DNA from: Fibrobacterota bacterium
Lineage (GTDB): Bacteria; Fibrobacterota; Chitinivibrionia; Chitinivibrionales; Chitinispirillaceae
Length of the DNA stretch: 64,000 nucleotides
Reading direction: 5' to 3'
Assembly (NCBI GenBank): GCA_023436205.1
Contig: JAEZKC010000099.1
Span: 1-64,000 of the forward strand
The notes under the pieces are model-generated. The model did not search any database. It was not told the DNA's origin and was given only the letters and a program-made list of their open reading frames with translations. This document shows, piece by piece, positions 26,101 to 33,777 of the stretch; the stretch's first letter is position 1; every line of letters starts with the position of its first letter. A program made the position numbers and the translations under genes.

Positions 26101-26524
26101 CGACGAGTCCGGCCGGATGAAACTGGCTTTCTTCAACAAGTATAATAAAAAAAGCTCATGGTCTAAAGCACAGAAAGATTCAGTTATATGCGCCCGTGCA
26201 GACAGCCTTGCCTCCAAACATCTATATGATGCAGCAATCGGATTTCATCAATTCGCACTTCAGAACAATGATACGACCTTGTTTGATTATGCATTGGAAG
26301 CTTATCAGGAGTTTGTTGACAATTATCCCAATGCCCCCATCACGAGTGAATGTCATTACAATATGGCTGAAGTGCAGTTTTCAATGGGAGATTTTAGACA
26401 GGCCGCAAAAGAATATATCAATGTGTCAAGATTGTACAAAAATAGCAAGTACAGGGAAACTGCCGCATGGAATGCTATTGTGGCCTCCCAGCAGTTGTTG
26501 AAAGTTGAGGAGGGGGCCAAATGA
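23123..26524 (+). CDS. Giant periplasmic TPR protein (1133 residues)
   Basis: The N-terminus carries a signal sequence or anchor (about residues 12-29). Residues 30-170 and 620-740 are predicted coiled coils. TPR units are visible at about 270-480 and 760-1130, for example AALYSMGWCFNDLSQFDSAFHYMRTV and HAAQAWMYCGEYHFDKSELDEA. The size and TPR content recall the envelope-spanning TPR components (AglT/GltE type) of Myxococcus gliding. The start is 5 bp after the previous stop, and the stop overlaps the next gene by 4 bp, so the products are probably made in fixed ratio. The protein is expected in the periplasm linking motor and outer membrane; this is inferred. Confidence 0.8.
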   Translation: MKTVKQNIVFRLKGAALLSLVLFSFLFSSDLHDIWRTRENQVLRFGSQWEKIGMLNQELMEVSDVLSDIRDLQLFPSELTRIDNSTMISIDRKMEAAEKKCTALKTKVNALRPPLIDAMSILREMVVNEPVDGMFEVLERQDLERISEMIEVKNAIDSLWGGIDRLFGTLTVSMGIDEQKINQPSEKEEFVQILKASLGQRSETSYQKLNFIKNALVNRSNLAQAREMYLVENRRIREYLKDEKYEISRKKTLDLIKRYEGRVGLDELNLQLARVNFALGNYPAVITIASKITEGSKSAEKVFPYLLQSLYSLHKYNEVWASGKQSELLQQRGAAKNLLLWLVLESGIALQKKEDYSKRASAIEKGSPYAIHVLHAFARSFLVQNDTAMAFSVLESALKVKPVSDNDKKAFYEVKLTMAELFYESGAFENALAIFFPMLKEEVEIDRVLTGVAWCYFGMGADEKAENALRKLINQKPESPLAAEAIFTLAKRLLQKANTEWEKNVFLSSEEKRLSNFLERVKEAAAENPSERKFLQAASELELLLERIRGEKHPGYNDIASIYARVNKIINMLTTYYASGSFQEVRFTQKREQLLLVLDSLMIDVNEAESKHIVKVSRLETVTRNRDRIKAVVDEMNIFKIDVMLDRFKWEREYLDWQKGQLHLKVDSSTASALDSILKREESIKRQAYKDLTARIKTALQSEMKIEDQAYLRYHLAELHYSEENDNYSREVDNYEANLEIYNDLISKQDTGLVKRIAAPALPVLSHGKSLSEFRKVIKLQSDSQVTAAALYSMGWCFNDLSQFDSAFHYMRTVAVDYPASSHAAQAWMYCGEYHFDKSELDEAIKCYHSVLKYPESDYFDQALYKLAWTQYRLSNPEKAISSFLALVELGDGTKAGALLEKESMDYIAISFSETDISGDQGLQKAVTFVNKFGDPEKGYRILERLAGVYRDQGRYDMASKTYKTILKMYPQHPQNPLLESQLLAISERGKSPDESGRMKLAFFNKYNKKSSWSKAQKDSVICARADSLASKHLYDAAIGFHQFALQNNDTTLFDYALEAYQEFVDNYPNAPITSECHYNMAEVQFSMGDFRQAAKEYINVSRLYKNSKYRETAAWNAIVASQQLLKVEEGAK

Positions 26525-29427
26525 AATCTAATTGTACATTTTTAGTGTTTCTTTTGGTGCTGATTTGGGGATGTACGTCCGGAAGGAAGCCAGTTCCCGT
26601 TGTCAATAATTCCGTTAAGGCTGATACTGTAAAGCAAAAAGATTCCGTTGCCGTTGCTCCCTCGGTTATTGACTCTTCCGAGCTGTCAGAAGCATCGAAG
26701 CTTTTGGTGCAATCTTGTGACAATTATCTCCTTGTTGATTCAAAGACATCAAAAGCGGCAGATGTTTTAAATATTAAAGCCTCTCTTTTTTATAAAAACG
26801 GGCTTCTGGAGGAAAGTAGAGCCGCCTATTTGAAAATTGTGGAACTTTTTCCAGGAACTCCGCAGTCTTTCGAAGCTATAAAGATGGTTGCACAGGCCTA
26901 CTACGAGGAGAAAAAATTTGAACAGGCGCAGGATTGGTACCGAAAGTTAAGGGATATGGCGGGTGAAGGTGGAGACCAGACGGAAGCTGTTGCGAGAATA
27001 GCAGAATCAATTTTCCGTTTGGCCGAACAGTATGAAAATGAGGGTAGGTACAAAGATGCCGCACAGCAGTATGAAAAAGTTGCGCTTGAATTCCCTGATG
27101 TACAGATTGCCGATGTCGCACTTTTCAATAGCGGATTGGCGTATGAAAAGATGAATGAGTTGTCTCAGGCTATTTTAATCTTCCAGCGTCTGCTTCAAAG
27201 ATATCCAGCCTCCAAACTTCTGCCTAAAGCACAGTTTAGAATTGCACGCAGCTATGAGCAGTTGAAGCAATGGGATAACGCAGCTGAAACATACTTGAGA
27301 ACTGCGGCAAATTATCCTACTTCGGAATTGGCTCCAACGGCAATGAATAATGCCGGTTTTTGCTTTGAGAACAGTGGCAAGCTAAGAGAAGCTGCTGCCA
27401 CGTTTGAAAAAATGGCTCAATTGTATCCGTCAAACGAGGACATTGCAGATGTGCTCTTCAGGGCTGGTGAGATTTATGGTAAAGTTAAGGATTGGGAATC
27501 TGTGAGCCGAGTAACCCGGGAATTTTCGAAACGTTATGGGAATGATGCTGACAGGGTGATTCAGGCACTCTGCATGATGGGGATAGCACTCCATATGCAG
27601 AGTAAGTATTCTGAGGCATTGGAAAGATTGGAATCTGCAACTCAGACGTATTTGAAACTGAAGGATCCAAGTCCCATCAATTCCTTTTATGCAGCTCAGG
27701 CACATTTCACAATTGGAGAGATTCGCCATGAGATGATGAAAAATATCAGACTCTCTCTTCCGCGTGATAAGTATTTGCGTCAGATCAAAGAAAAAAATCA
27801 TCTGCTCGATTTGGCAATTTCTGCATATACCAAAGCTGTCAAGTTTGGCATTTTGGAATGGACCACTCGAAGCATCTTCCAAATCGGTCAGATTCAGGAA
27901 GATTTCGCCATGGATGTATTCAAACAGGAGCGTCCTGCAAGTGCTGACTTTGAAGAACGGCAGGTCCTTGAATTAAGCATTGCTGATGCGGTGGAAAAAC
28001 TGCTGGAAAAGGCACTGCACTTTCATGAACAGAATGTGAAATTGGGAATTCGGGAGAAGCTTGAAGACAAGTATGTCCTGCAGTCTCGAAAAAAGCTCAC
28101 GATGCTGCCCTGCATGGCAGCTGAGAATTTTCTGGCATTGGCGGAAATTGCAAGGCAAGCTGATGCCCGTCAGCCGCTTTCCGGTTTCGCTTTAATTAAT
28201 CAGAAGATGATGCTCATGCAGAAAATTGCCCCTTACCAGAACAGAGCCATTGACTTGTATCTGAAAAGTCTCGAAATGGGTACTATCTACGAGGAACGTG
28301 ATGAATTTTACAAACAAGCTACTTCGCGAATATCAACTACCAGTCTCTCTGCCGGAGAGATTTATGCAGATGTGGCAATGATCGCACGTGAAGCTCCAGT
28401 TCCTGAAAAGTTTGATAAATATGATAAGTTTGTTTACCAGACCAAACTCCTCACTCAAATTGAGGATTATGAAAATCAGGCTCTTGATGCTTTTTTAAAA
28501 GGGTTAAAGATTGCTGAGGCATACAAAATTAATGATGAAAGTGCCCTTAAGATCAGGGAGGAAGTAGCTCGGTTGATGTTTGTTAAAGGCCGGTGCTATG
28601 ATCTCCTTCATTTTCAATTGTTCAAGAATCCCCCTTATCCAGCAAGTGCAAACGAGATTGAAAAAGAGGAATATAAACTTCGTTTTGAGGAACTCGGAGT
28701 CCGTTTCGGGGAGCAGGCCCTTGAAATTTACCGTAATGTCCTTGATTATGCACAAAAGGGTTATGCTTCAGGCGATTATGTAAATCACGCCTATGTTCGT
28801 CTATTTCAGGAAAATCCTCAGGAGTACGGTGTTAAAAAGGATACACTTGTCGAGTTGCAATTCAAATCAGGCCCTCAATGGAAGATCAGCAATGATTCAT
28901 CTCTGGTTGAATGGCAGCTGAACGATTTCAGCGATAGTGCATGGCAAAGACCTCAGAAAGTGTATTTGAAAACAAAACTTACAGAGGGAGATTCCACTGG
29001 AGCTTACCCGCCCATGTGGTTTGGAAGCGGCAACTCTGAACAGCTCGAGTCCTACAAACCCGAAAAGAAACTTTTCTTTAGAAGACCATTCAGCTTACAA
29101 GATGTCCCTTATTCTGCTCAATTGACTTTGTTTACATCCTGTAATGTAAGTGTGTTTGTGAATGGTGAATCGGTAAAGGCTGAAACGGCGTTACCCGATG
29201 AAAGACGCTATAATCTGATGGGCAAAGTGCGAAAAGGAAATAATGTTCTGGCGATAAGTAGCGAATGCGGAAGTGATATCTATGGCTTGCTGCCTCATTT
29301 AAAGGTCCTTGCAAGTTCATTTAACTACGTTCCCAAATCACCTGTATCATTGCAGCTCTCCAGTGAACTGGTGCGGCCGGGAGTGTACAAGTTTCCCACG
29401 ATTAAAAATTTTGATCAGGAGAATTGA
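26521..29427 (+). CDS. TPR lipoprotein with C-terminal jelly-roll domain
   Basis: A 968-residue lipoprotein: signal peptide with lipobox LIWGC (Cys18), a Ser/Val-rich linker, then TPR units at about residues 75-330 (AAQQYEKVALEFPDVQIADVALFNSGLAYEK, AAETYLRTAANYPTSELA) and further helical repeats to about 750. The last 180 residues resemble the sugar-binding jelly-roll of glycoside hydrolases: FFRRPFSL, FTSCNVSVFVNGESV and VRKGNNVLAISSECG. A TPR scaffold ending in a carbohydrate-binding-like module fits a part that touches cell-wall or exported polysaccharide. The binding itself is not shown. Confidence 0.82.
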   Translation: MKSNCTFLVFLLVLIWGCTSGRKPVPVVNNSVKADTVKQKDSVAVAPSVIDSSELSEASKLLVQSCDNYLLVDSKTSKAADVLNIKASLFYKNGLLEESRAAYLKIVELFPGTPQSFEAIKMVAQAYYEEKKFEQAQDWYRKLRDMAGEGGDQTEAVARIAESIFRLAEQYENEGRYKDAAQQYEKVALEFPDVQIADVALFNSGLAYEKMNELSQAILIFQRLLQRYPASKLLPKAQFRIARSYEQLKQWDNAAETYLRTAANYPTSELAPTAMNNAGFCFENSGKLREAAATFEKMAQLYPSNEDIADVLFRAGEIYGKVKDWESVSRVTREFSKRYGNDADRVIQALCMMGIALHMQSKYSEALERLESATQTYLKLKDPSPINSFYAAQAHFTIGEIRHEMMKNIRLSLPRDKYLRQIKEKNHLLDLAISAYTKAVKFGILEWTTRSIFQIGQIQEDFAMDVFKQERPASADFEERQVLELSIADAVEKLLEKALHFHEQNVKLGIREKLEDKYVLQSRKKLTMLPCMAAENFLALAEIARQADARQPLSGFALINQKMMLMQKIAPYQNRAIDLYLKSLEMGTIYEERDEFYKQATSRISTTSLSAGEIYADVAMIAREAPVPEKFDKYDKFVYQTKLLTQIEDYENQALDAFLKGLKIAEAYKINDESALKIREEVARLMFVKGRCYDLLHFQLFKNPPYPASANEIEKEEYKLRFEELGVRFGEQALEIYRNVLDYAQKGYASGDYVNHAYVRLFQENPQEYGVKKDTLVELQFKSGPQWKISNDSSLVEWQLNDFSDSAWQRPQKVYLKTKLTEGDSTGAYPPMWFGSGNSEQLESYKPEKKLFFRRPFSLQDVPYSAQLTLFTSCNVSVFVNGESVKAETALPDERRYNLMGKVRKGNNVLAISSECGSDIYGLLPHLKVLASSFNYVPKSPVSLQLSSELVRPGVYKFPTIKNFDQEN

Positions 29428-29431
29428 TGTT

Positions 29432-29710
29432 ATGCTGAAAATCTTCAGCAAGGTGTCTCTTTCATTATTACTGATATTGGGGATACTGCTTGCACAGTCT
29501 GCCGATAGCACCGATCAGAGTAATTATCGGATTGAGAAACCTGGAACAATTACCTTTACAGTGAGTACAAAGATAAAGGGTAAAGTTGATAAGCCGCAGG
29601 TGATGATTTTTCTTCCAAAGGAAAGATCATACTTCAGAGAACTGGATCTTACAAAATCTTTTAAAGAGGAGATAAAACAATCGATGCCGCTGGTGCCTTT
29701 GGCTGAGTGA
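29432..29710 (+). CDS. Small secreted protein of motor cluster
   Basis: A 92-residue protein with a signal peptide (about residues 1-22, cleavage near LLAQS) and a 70-residue mature part that reads as a few beta strands (GTITFTVSTKIKGKV, PQVMIFLP). It contains the tract KPQVMIFLPKERSYFRELDL. No family recognised. The start at 29432 lies 4 bp after the preceding stop. Its position between TPR proteins and motor genes suggests a periplasmic accessory part. Confidence 0.7.
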   Translation: MLKIFSKVSLSLLLILGILLAQSADSTDQSNYRIEKPGTITFTVSTKIKGKVDKPQVMIFLPKERSYFRELDLTKSFKEEIKQSMPLVPLAE

Positions 29711-29737
29711 AATGAGAGCAAAATCATGAACTTAGCG

Positions 29738-29767
29738 TTGACTATGAAACCGTAGCAATGGTAAAAT
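29738..29767 (+). promoter_or_regulatory. Possible internal promoter before motor genes
   Basis: TTGACT (29738-29743), an 18-bp spacer and TAAAAT (29762-29767) lie in the only long gap (106 bp) of the front part of the operon, about 50 bp before the TolQ start. It would allow the motor subunits to be made in excess over the large structural proteins. Confidence 0.45.
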
Positions 29768-29816
29768 TAGGGCTAGTGGCTTAGTTTTCTCTTAGAATTT
29801 CATAATAGGAGGATAA

Positions 29817-30482
29817 ATGGAAGAAGTTGCCCGTTTTTTTCAGGATGGCGGCATATGGATGTATCCGATTGCATCTGTTTCTGCATTTGCTTTGGCGATC
29901 TTTATTGAACGCGCATTTTATTTCTACATTCATTGTAGGCTCAACTCAAAAGCACTTCTTACTCAGGTCACACGGCTGGTCAGAAATGATGAGGTGGAGA
30001 AAGCCCGGAAATTGTGTGCAGGATTGAAAAATCCGTTGTCCCTCATTCTTGAGTCGGCGTTGTGGCACTTTCAGCAGGGGGAACCTGATCAGGAAATTCA
30101 AAACGCGGTTGATGAAGTTGCCTTGAGAGAATTGCCCAGAATTCAGCGCCGGACTCACTACCTTTCTCTGTTCGCAAATATCTCCACTCTTCTGGGACTG
30201 TTAGGAACCATTTTCGGACTTCAGCAGGCATTTGGTGCGCTGGCTGGAGCGGACCCGGCACAGAAGGCCACAGTACTTGCAAACGGTATTGCTATTGCCA
30301 TGAACACCACTGCACTTGGGTTGATTGTTGCAATTCCCTGCATGATTATGTATTCCATCCTTGGGGCCAAAGCTAATACACTTATCGAGGAAATTGATGA
30401 AAGTTCTGTCCGATTACTGAACTTTCTTTATGCTCAGCGCAGAGTAATGAATTACTCCGGAGAGGTTAATAATGGCCGGTGA
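29817..30482 (+). CDS. TolQ/ExbB/MotA-family proton channel subunit
   Basis: A 221-residue protein with three membrane helices (about residues 15-37, 120-145, 160-185) and the family pattern in the second and third helices: SLFANISTLLGLLGTIFGLQQAF and GIAIAMNTTALGLIVAIPCMI. AGGAGG lies 7 bp before the ATG. With ExbD-type partners it should form the proton-driven motor in the inner membrane, as AglR does in Myxococcus gliding. It overlaps the first ExbD gene by 11 bp. Confidence 0.93.
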   Translation: MEEVARFFQDGGIWMYPIASVSAFALAIFIERAFYFYIHCRLNSKALLTQVTRLVRNDEVEKARKLCAGLKNPLSLILESALWHFQQGEPDQEIQNAVDEVALRELPRIQRRTHYLSLFANISTLLGLLGTIFGLQQAFGALAGADPAQKATVLANGIAIAMNTTALGLIVAIPCMIMYSILGAKANTLIEEIDESSVRLLNFLYAQRRVMNYSGEVNNGR

Positions 30483-30999
30483 TCAATACAACCGTGATCA
30501 AAATAACAAGGAAATGAAAAAAGCATTTCCTGTTTGTAAGAGAGCGCGTAAGGGAACGGGGCAGGAGATTGAAATGATCGACCTGGATGTTACTCCGGTA
30601 ATGAATCTCTTTATGGTTCTAATTCCTTTCCTGGTTTCAATGGCTGTTTTCACGCATCTTGCGGTGATTGACTTTTCACTGCCACCATCTCAGACGGAAG
30701 GTGGGGAGGTTACTGAAGAGAAAACCAAGGAACTTGACATTTCAATTGTAGTTACCGCAAACGGATTCAGAATTGTTGGCACCGGAAACAAACTTGATCT
30801 GGTACCAGTGAAAAACGGGCATTATCAGTTTGAACAACTTAGAGCCCTGCTCAAGGCGATTAAGTTTCAGTATCCTTCACAAAAAAGTGTGGTGCTGGTC
30901 CTTGAGGAGGGGGTGCTCTATGAGGATATTGTCAAATTTATGGACATCTGCAGGGAATCTCAATTTCCGGACATCGGCCTATCGGGGGAAGTGGGATGA
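30472..30999 (+). CDS. ExbD/TolR-family motor subunit 1
   Basis: A 175-residue protein with one membrane helix (about residues 40-62) beginning DVTPVMNLFMVLIPFLVSM; the Asp in DVTPVMNL is at the position of the proton-carrying Asp of ExbD/TolR. A periplasmic domain follows (about 80-175) that ends with IVKFMDICRESQFPDIGLSG. It overlaps the TolQ gene by 11 bp and the STAS gene by 4 bp. It corresponds in position to AglQ or AglS of the Agl motor. Confidence 0.92.
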   Translation: MAGDQYNRDQNNKEMKKAFPVCKRARKGTGQEIEMIDLDVTPVMNLFMVLIPFLVSMAVFTHLAVIDFSLPPSQTEGGEVTEEKTKELDISIVVTANGFRIVGTGNKLDLVPVKNGHYQFEQLRALLKAIKFQYPSQKSVVLVLEEGVLYEDIVKFMDICRESQFPDIGLSGEVG

Positions 31000-31322
31000 G
31001 TTTCAAAATGAGAATCAAGAAGCTCAAGGGCCATCCGGTTCTTGAGATCAGAGGTGAGCTCACAGGAGATCAAATAGCAAAGGTCACAACAAAACTGGAT
31101 GGCTTGCTCAAGGGTAATGCTCAGACCATAGTGGTTGATCTGGGTAATACCACCTTTATTGACAGCCATGGTCTTGGGGTCTTTGTATACTGCTGGCGAC
31201 TGCTGGAGCAGGATAACCGTCGCCTGGTGTTTCTTAATCCACAGGGGTTCATACGTTCCATGTTCATTGGAACTAATCTTGACAAGATTTTCCCCATTGT
31301 TGATTCGGATGAGGAATTATGA
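30996..31322 (+). CDS. STAS-domain protein (anti-sigma antagonist-like)
   Basis: A 108-residue single STAS domain. The loop FIDSHGLGVFV keeps the Ser (Ser57) that aligns with the phosphorylated Ser58 of SpoIIAA and Ser56 of RsbV; the next residue is His instead of Ser or Thr. No membrane segment is present, so it acts in the cytosol. Lying between two ExbD genes with 4-bp overlaps on both sides, it is probably translated in step with the motor. A serine kinase (RsbW type) and phosphatase are not in the window. It may gate the motor or link it to a partner-switching pathway; both are inferences. Confidence 0.88.
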   Translation: MSFKMRIKKLKGHPVLEIRGELTGDQIAKVTTKLDGLLKGNAQTIVVDLGNTTFIDSHGLGVFVYCWRLLEQDNRRLVFLNPQGFIRSMFIGTNLDKIFPIVDSDEEL

Positions 31323-31837
31323 GTTTTCCGGCATCTAAATCCAACGTCTCGAGGATTAGAAAGTCCAGAGGGTCTGGTCAGCTTAAGGGATTCAAACCCC
31401 AGCTGACTTCTCTGGTGGATGTGATGACAATACTTCTGATTTATCTTCTGAAAAGTTTTTCATCGGAAGGAGAGATCATTACCGTTTCAAAAGATCTGAT
31501 CCTGCCCGAGTCATCTGCTCAGAAGAGGCCAGAACTGATGGTTACCCTTGTTGTAAATAATAATTATCTCATGGTTGAAAATTCAAAAATAACAGATATA
31601 AAAAGCATTGATGAATCTGAAGACCTGGTGATACCTGAACTTCATGAGTGGCTCAGATTGCGAAGGGAGGCGACTGAGAAAATCGGAATGTATTCCGATA
31701 AAACAAAGTTTAAAGGAGATATTATCATCCAGGGTGATAAACGAATCCGGTTCAGACTGCTCAAGAAGATCATGTATACCTGTGGGCAGCAGGGTTATAA
31801 CAATTTTTCTCTGGCTGTAAGGAAAAAAGAGGAATAA
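31319..31837 (+). CDS. ExbD/TolR-family motor subunit 2
   Basis: A 172-residue protein with a basic N-terminus, one membrane helix near residues 28-47 (PQLTSLVDVMTILLIYLLKSF) and a periplasmic domain ending in a helix-strand (LLKKIMYTCGQQGYNNFSLAV). The Asp in LVDVM is the expected proton-binding residue. It is diverged from subunit 1. One TolQ with two TolR paralogues is the composition of the Agl motor. Confidence 0.9.
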   Translation: MSFPASKSNVSRIRKSRGSGQLKGFKPQLTSLVDVMTILLIYLLKSFSSEGEIITVSKDLILPESSAQKRPELMVTLVVNNNYLMVENSKITDIKSIDESEDLVIPELHEWLRLRREATEKIGMYSDKTKFKGDIIIQGDKRIRFRLLKKIMYTCGQQGYNNFSLAVRKKEE

Positions 31838-31838
31838 C

Positions 31839-32882
31839 TTGACGGAACCAGCAGGATTTTCATCTGCGGTTTTTCAGAGAAGAGTAGATAAGGCTCTGAT
31901 CAAGAAGGTTAAGGGGTCATTTTTCAGATCGGTCGATCCCCGTTTCCTACTTGTGGTGGTCTTGTCCATACTTGCACATGTCATTGGTATTTACTGGCTT
32001 GTAAAGCACAAGGTTTCTAAACAACAGGATATTGTGGTAATTGAACAGATTCCAGAACGTTTCGCAAGGCTTATTGTAGAAAAGCCTTTACCTAAAAACA
32101 AAAAGAATTCCTCGTCGCAGACAAAAACAGAGGGCGGGGGAACTAAACCTGCTGAAACTAAGCCAACTCCCGGTCCGGTGCAGAGAAGTGCGGCTGAGCG
32201 TAGTAAGGCTCAGCAGGCTGTTACTGAACGAAGTGCAAAAGTAGAGGAAAAGGTCCGAAATGTTGGTGTGCTTGGTATGTTAACAGGCGTAGGTAAGACA
32301 GCTAAGGGCCCTGCTGTTGTGGATGTTCTTGGAAGCAGGGATGATTCAAGAGAAAAATTCAGCAGTCTTGATGAGGCACTGGAAAATATTACTGGTCTCA
32401 AAAGAACCCAGAATGTGGATGTGCTTGATAGAAAAATAGTAAAGAGCAAAGATGTCACTGTCGCATCAAGGGAAGTGATTGACGATTTGATTTCGGGAGT
32501 AGGTGTGGCTGCCTCCGCAGATCTGGCCAAAAGAGGGGATTTTGTGATTCAGAGGCCGGAAAGCATCGAGGGTGCCGCATCGTCAAGCGCAAAACGGGAT
32601 AATGCTGCAATTAATCAGATAGTGGCTTCTCATCGTTCTAGTATTAGACTCAGTTATCAAAAATTTCTTAGACGTGATCCAAGTCTAGCTGGAAAAATAA
32701 CCGTGCGATTCACCATAACCGCAAGTGGGACCATTTCAAATATCACTATTCTCGAGAATTCAACAGGGAACGGTGAACTTGAACAGGAGATTATAAGAAA
32801 AATTCGCATGTGGCAATTCGATGAAATTCCTGAAGGTGATGTGACGGTCACTTATCCTTTTGTTTTTTCTTCTGCGGCCTGA
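31839..32882 (+). CDS. AgmX/PglI-type TonB-like energy transducer
   Basis: A 347-residue protein starting at TTG (AAGAGG 9 bp upstream; no ATG nearby). One membrane helix lies at about residues 36-56. A Pro/Lys-rich stretch follows (about 85-130), then a linker, and a C-terminal domain at about 245-347 with IRLSYQKFLRRDPSLAGKI, VRFTITASGTIS and VTYPFVF. This is the AgmX/PglI C-terminal signature seen in Myxococcus gliding proteins and related to TonB. It should carry energy from the TolQ/TolR motor to the periplasmic and outer-membrane parts. Confidence 0.9.
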   Translation: MTEPAGFSSAVFQRRVDKALIKKVKGSFFRSVDPRFLLVVVLSILAHVIGIYWLVKHKVSKQQDIVVIEQIPERFARLIVEKPLPKNKKNSSSQTKTEGGGTKPAETKPTPGPVQRSAAERSKAQQAVTERSAKVEEKVRNVGVLGMLTGVGKTAKGPAVVDVLGSRDDSREKFSSLDEALENITGLKRTQNVDVLDRKIVKSKDVTVASREVIDDLISGVGVAASADLAKRGDFVIQRPESIEGAASSSAKRDNAAINQIVASHRSSIRLSYQKFLRRDPSLAGKITVRFTITASGTISNITILENSTGNGELEQEIIRKIRMWQFDEIPEGDVTVTYPFVFSSAA

Positions 32883-32898
32883 AAAGAGGAGTTTACGC

Positions 32899-33777
32899 GT
32901 GAAAAGTGCAATGATGATTATATTGACTGCTTGCCTTACAATGGCAGCCATTATCAAACCTGGAGATGTTATAGATATTCGCGTGATATCTCATCCGGAG
33001 TTCAGCGGCCGCTATAAGGTTGCTGACAACGGGACAGTTGATTATCCTCTTCTTGCAGATGAAAAGGTAATTAATGTAAGCACTTCAGAGTTGATGAATG
33101 ATTTATCCTTCAGGCTGGCACGGCATGTGGACAATCCACTGGTCCTGGTTTCAATTGTGGAAAAACCGGAGATAGTGATAAACGTGCTCGGTCAAGTTAT
33201 GAATCCCGGTCCTGTCATTGTCTACCAGGGGGCGACTATTCAGGAAGTGATTCAGAAAGCAGGCGGGGCGACTCCTTTGGCCGATTTGGAAAAAATCAGG
33301 ATCGTGTATAGAGGACGGTCTCATGGTTCAGAGTATTTTAATCTCAAAGATTTCCTCGGCAACGGTCAAATGGATCGTCTTCCGCAGCTTGGTAATGATG
33401 ATGCTGTAATTGTACTATCCCAGCCGAAAAACAAGAAAGTAAAGGTCATCGGTTCGGTTCAGAAACCGGGGATGTTTGAAATTGATGAGAAGACGAATGT
33501 TTTTGAAATAATTTACATGGCAGGTGGACCTGCAGAAAAGGCTGATCTGTCGAAGGTGAGGCGGTTAAGTCTTGAAGAAGGGAAAACAAACGAGGAAATT
33601 ATCGATGTCCAGTCCTATATTGATAAAGGCAGCATGGACAGTATTCCTGAAGTTAAGCAGGGTGATGTGATTCTTGTTTATACCCGTTGGTTTGACTGGA
33701 AAACATTCATGACTGTTACCAATAATGTCCTTCTTGTAATTCTAACAGTTCAGACTTTTGCAGGACTATTCAAGTGA
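32899..33777 (+). CDS. Wza-like polysaccharide export protein
   Basis: A 292-residue protein. I prefer the GTG at 32899, after GAGGAG; an earlier in-frame start would lie inside the previous gene. A short signal sequence contains LTAC, a plausible but very early lipobox (Cys12). Residues 18-95 match the Poly_export domain (IKPGDVIDIRVISHPEFSGRYKV) and two SLBB repeats follow (VLGQVMNPGPVIVYQGATIQEVIQKAGG and VIGSVQKPGMFEIDEKTNVFEIIYMAGG). A C-terminal hydrophobic segment occupies about 270-290. It would form the outer-membrane exit pore for a capsule or exopolysaccharide. Confidence 0.9.
   Translation: MKSAMMIILTACLTMAAIIKPGDVIDIRVISHPEFSGRYKVADNGTVDYPLLADEKVINVSTSELMNDLSFRLARHVDNPLVLVSIVEKPEIVINVLGQVMNPGPVIVYQGATIQEVIQKAGGATPLADLEKIRIVYRGRSHGSEYFNLKDFLGNGQMDRLPQLGNDDAVIVLSQPKNKKVKVIGSVQKPGMFEIDEKTNVFEIIYMAGGPAEKADLSKVRRLSLEEGKTNEEIIDVQSYIDKGSMDSIPEVKQGDVILVYTRWFDWKTFMTVTNNVLLVILTVQTFAGLFK

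Noticed and set aside
20846..32882. Bacteroidetes-type gliding (Gld/type IX) machinery
   Set aside because: None of the genes resembles GldK-N or SprA; the TolQ/TolR and AgmX/PglI content fits the Agl-Glt type instead.
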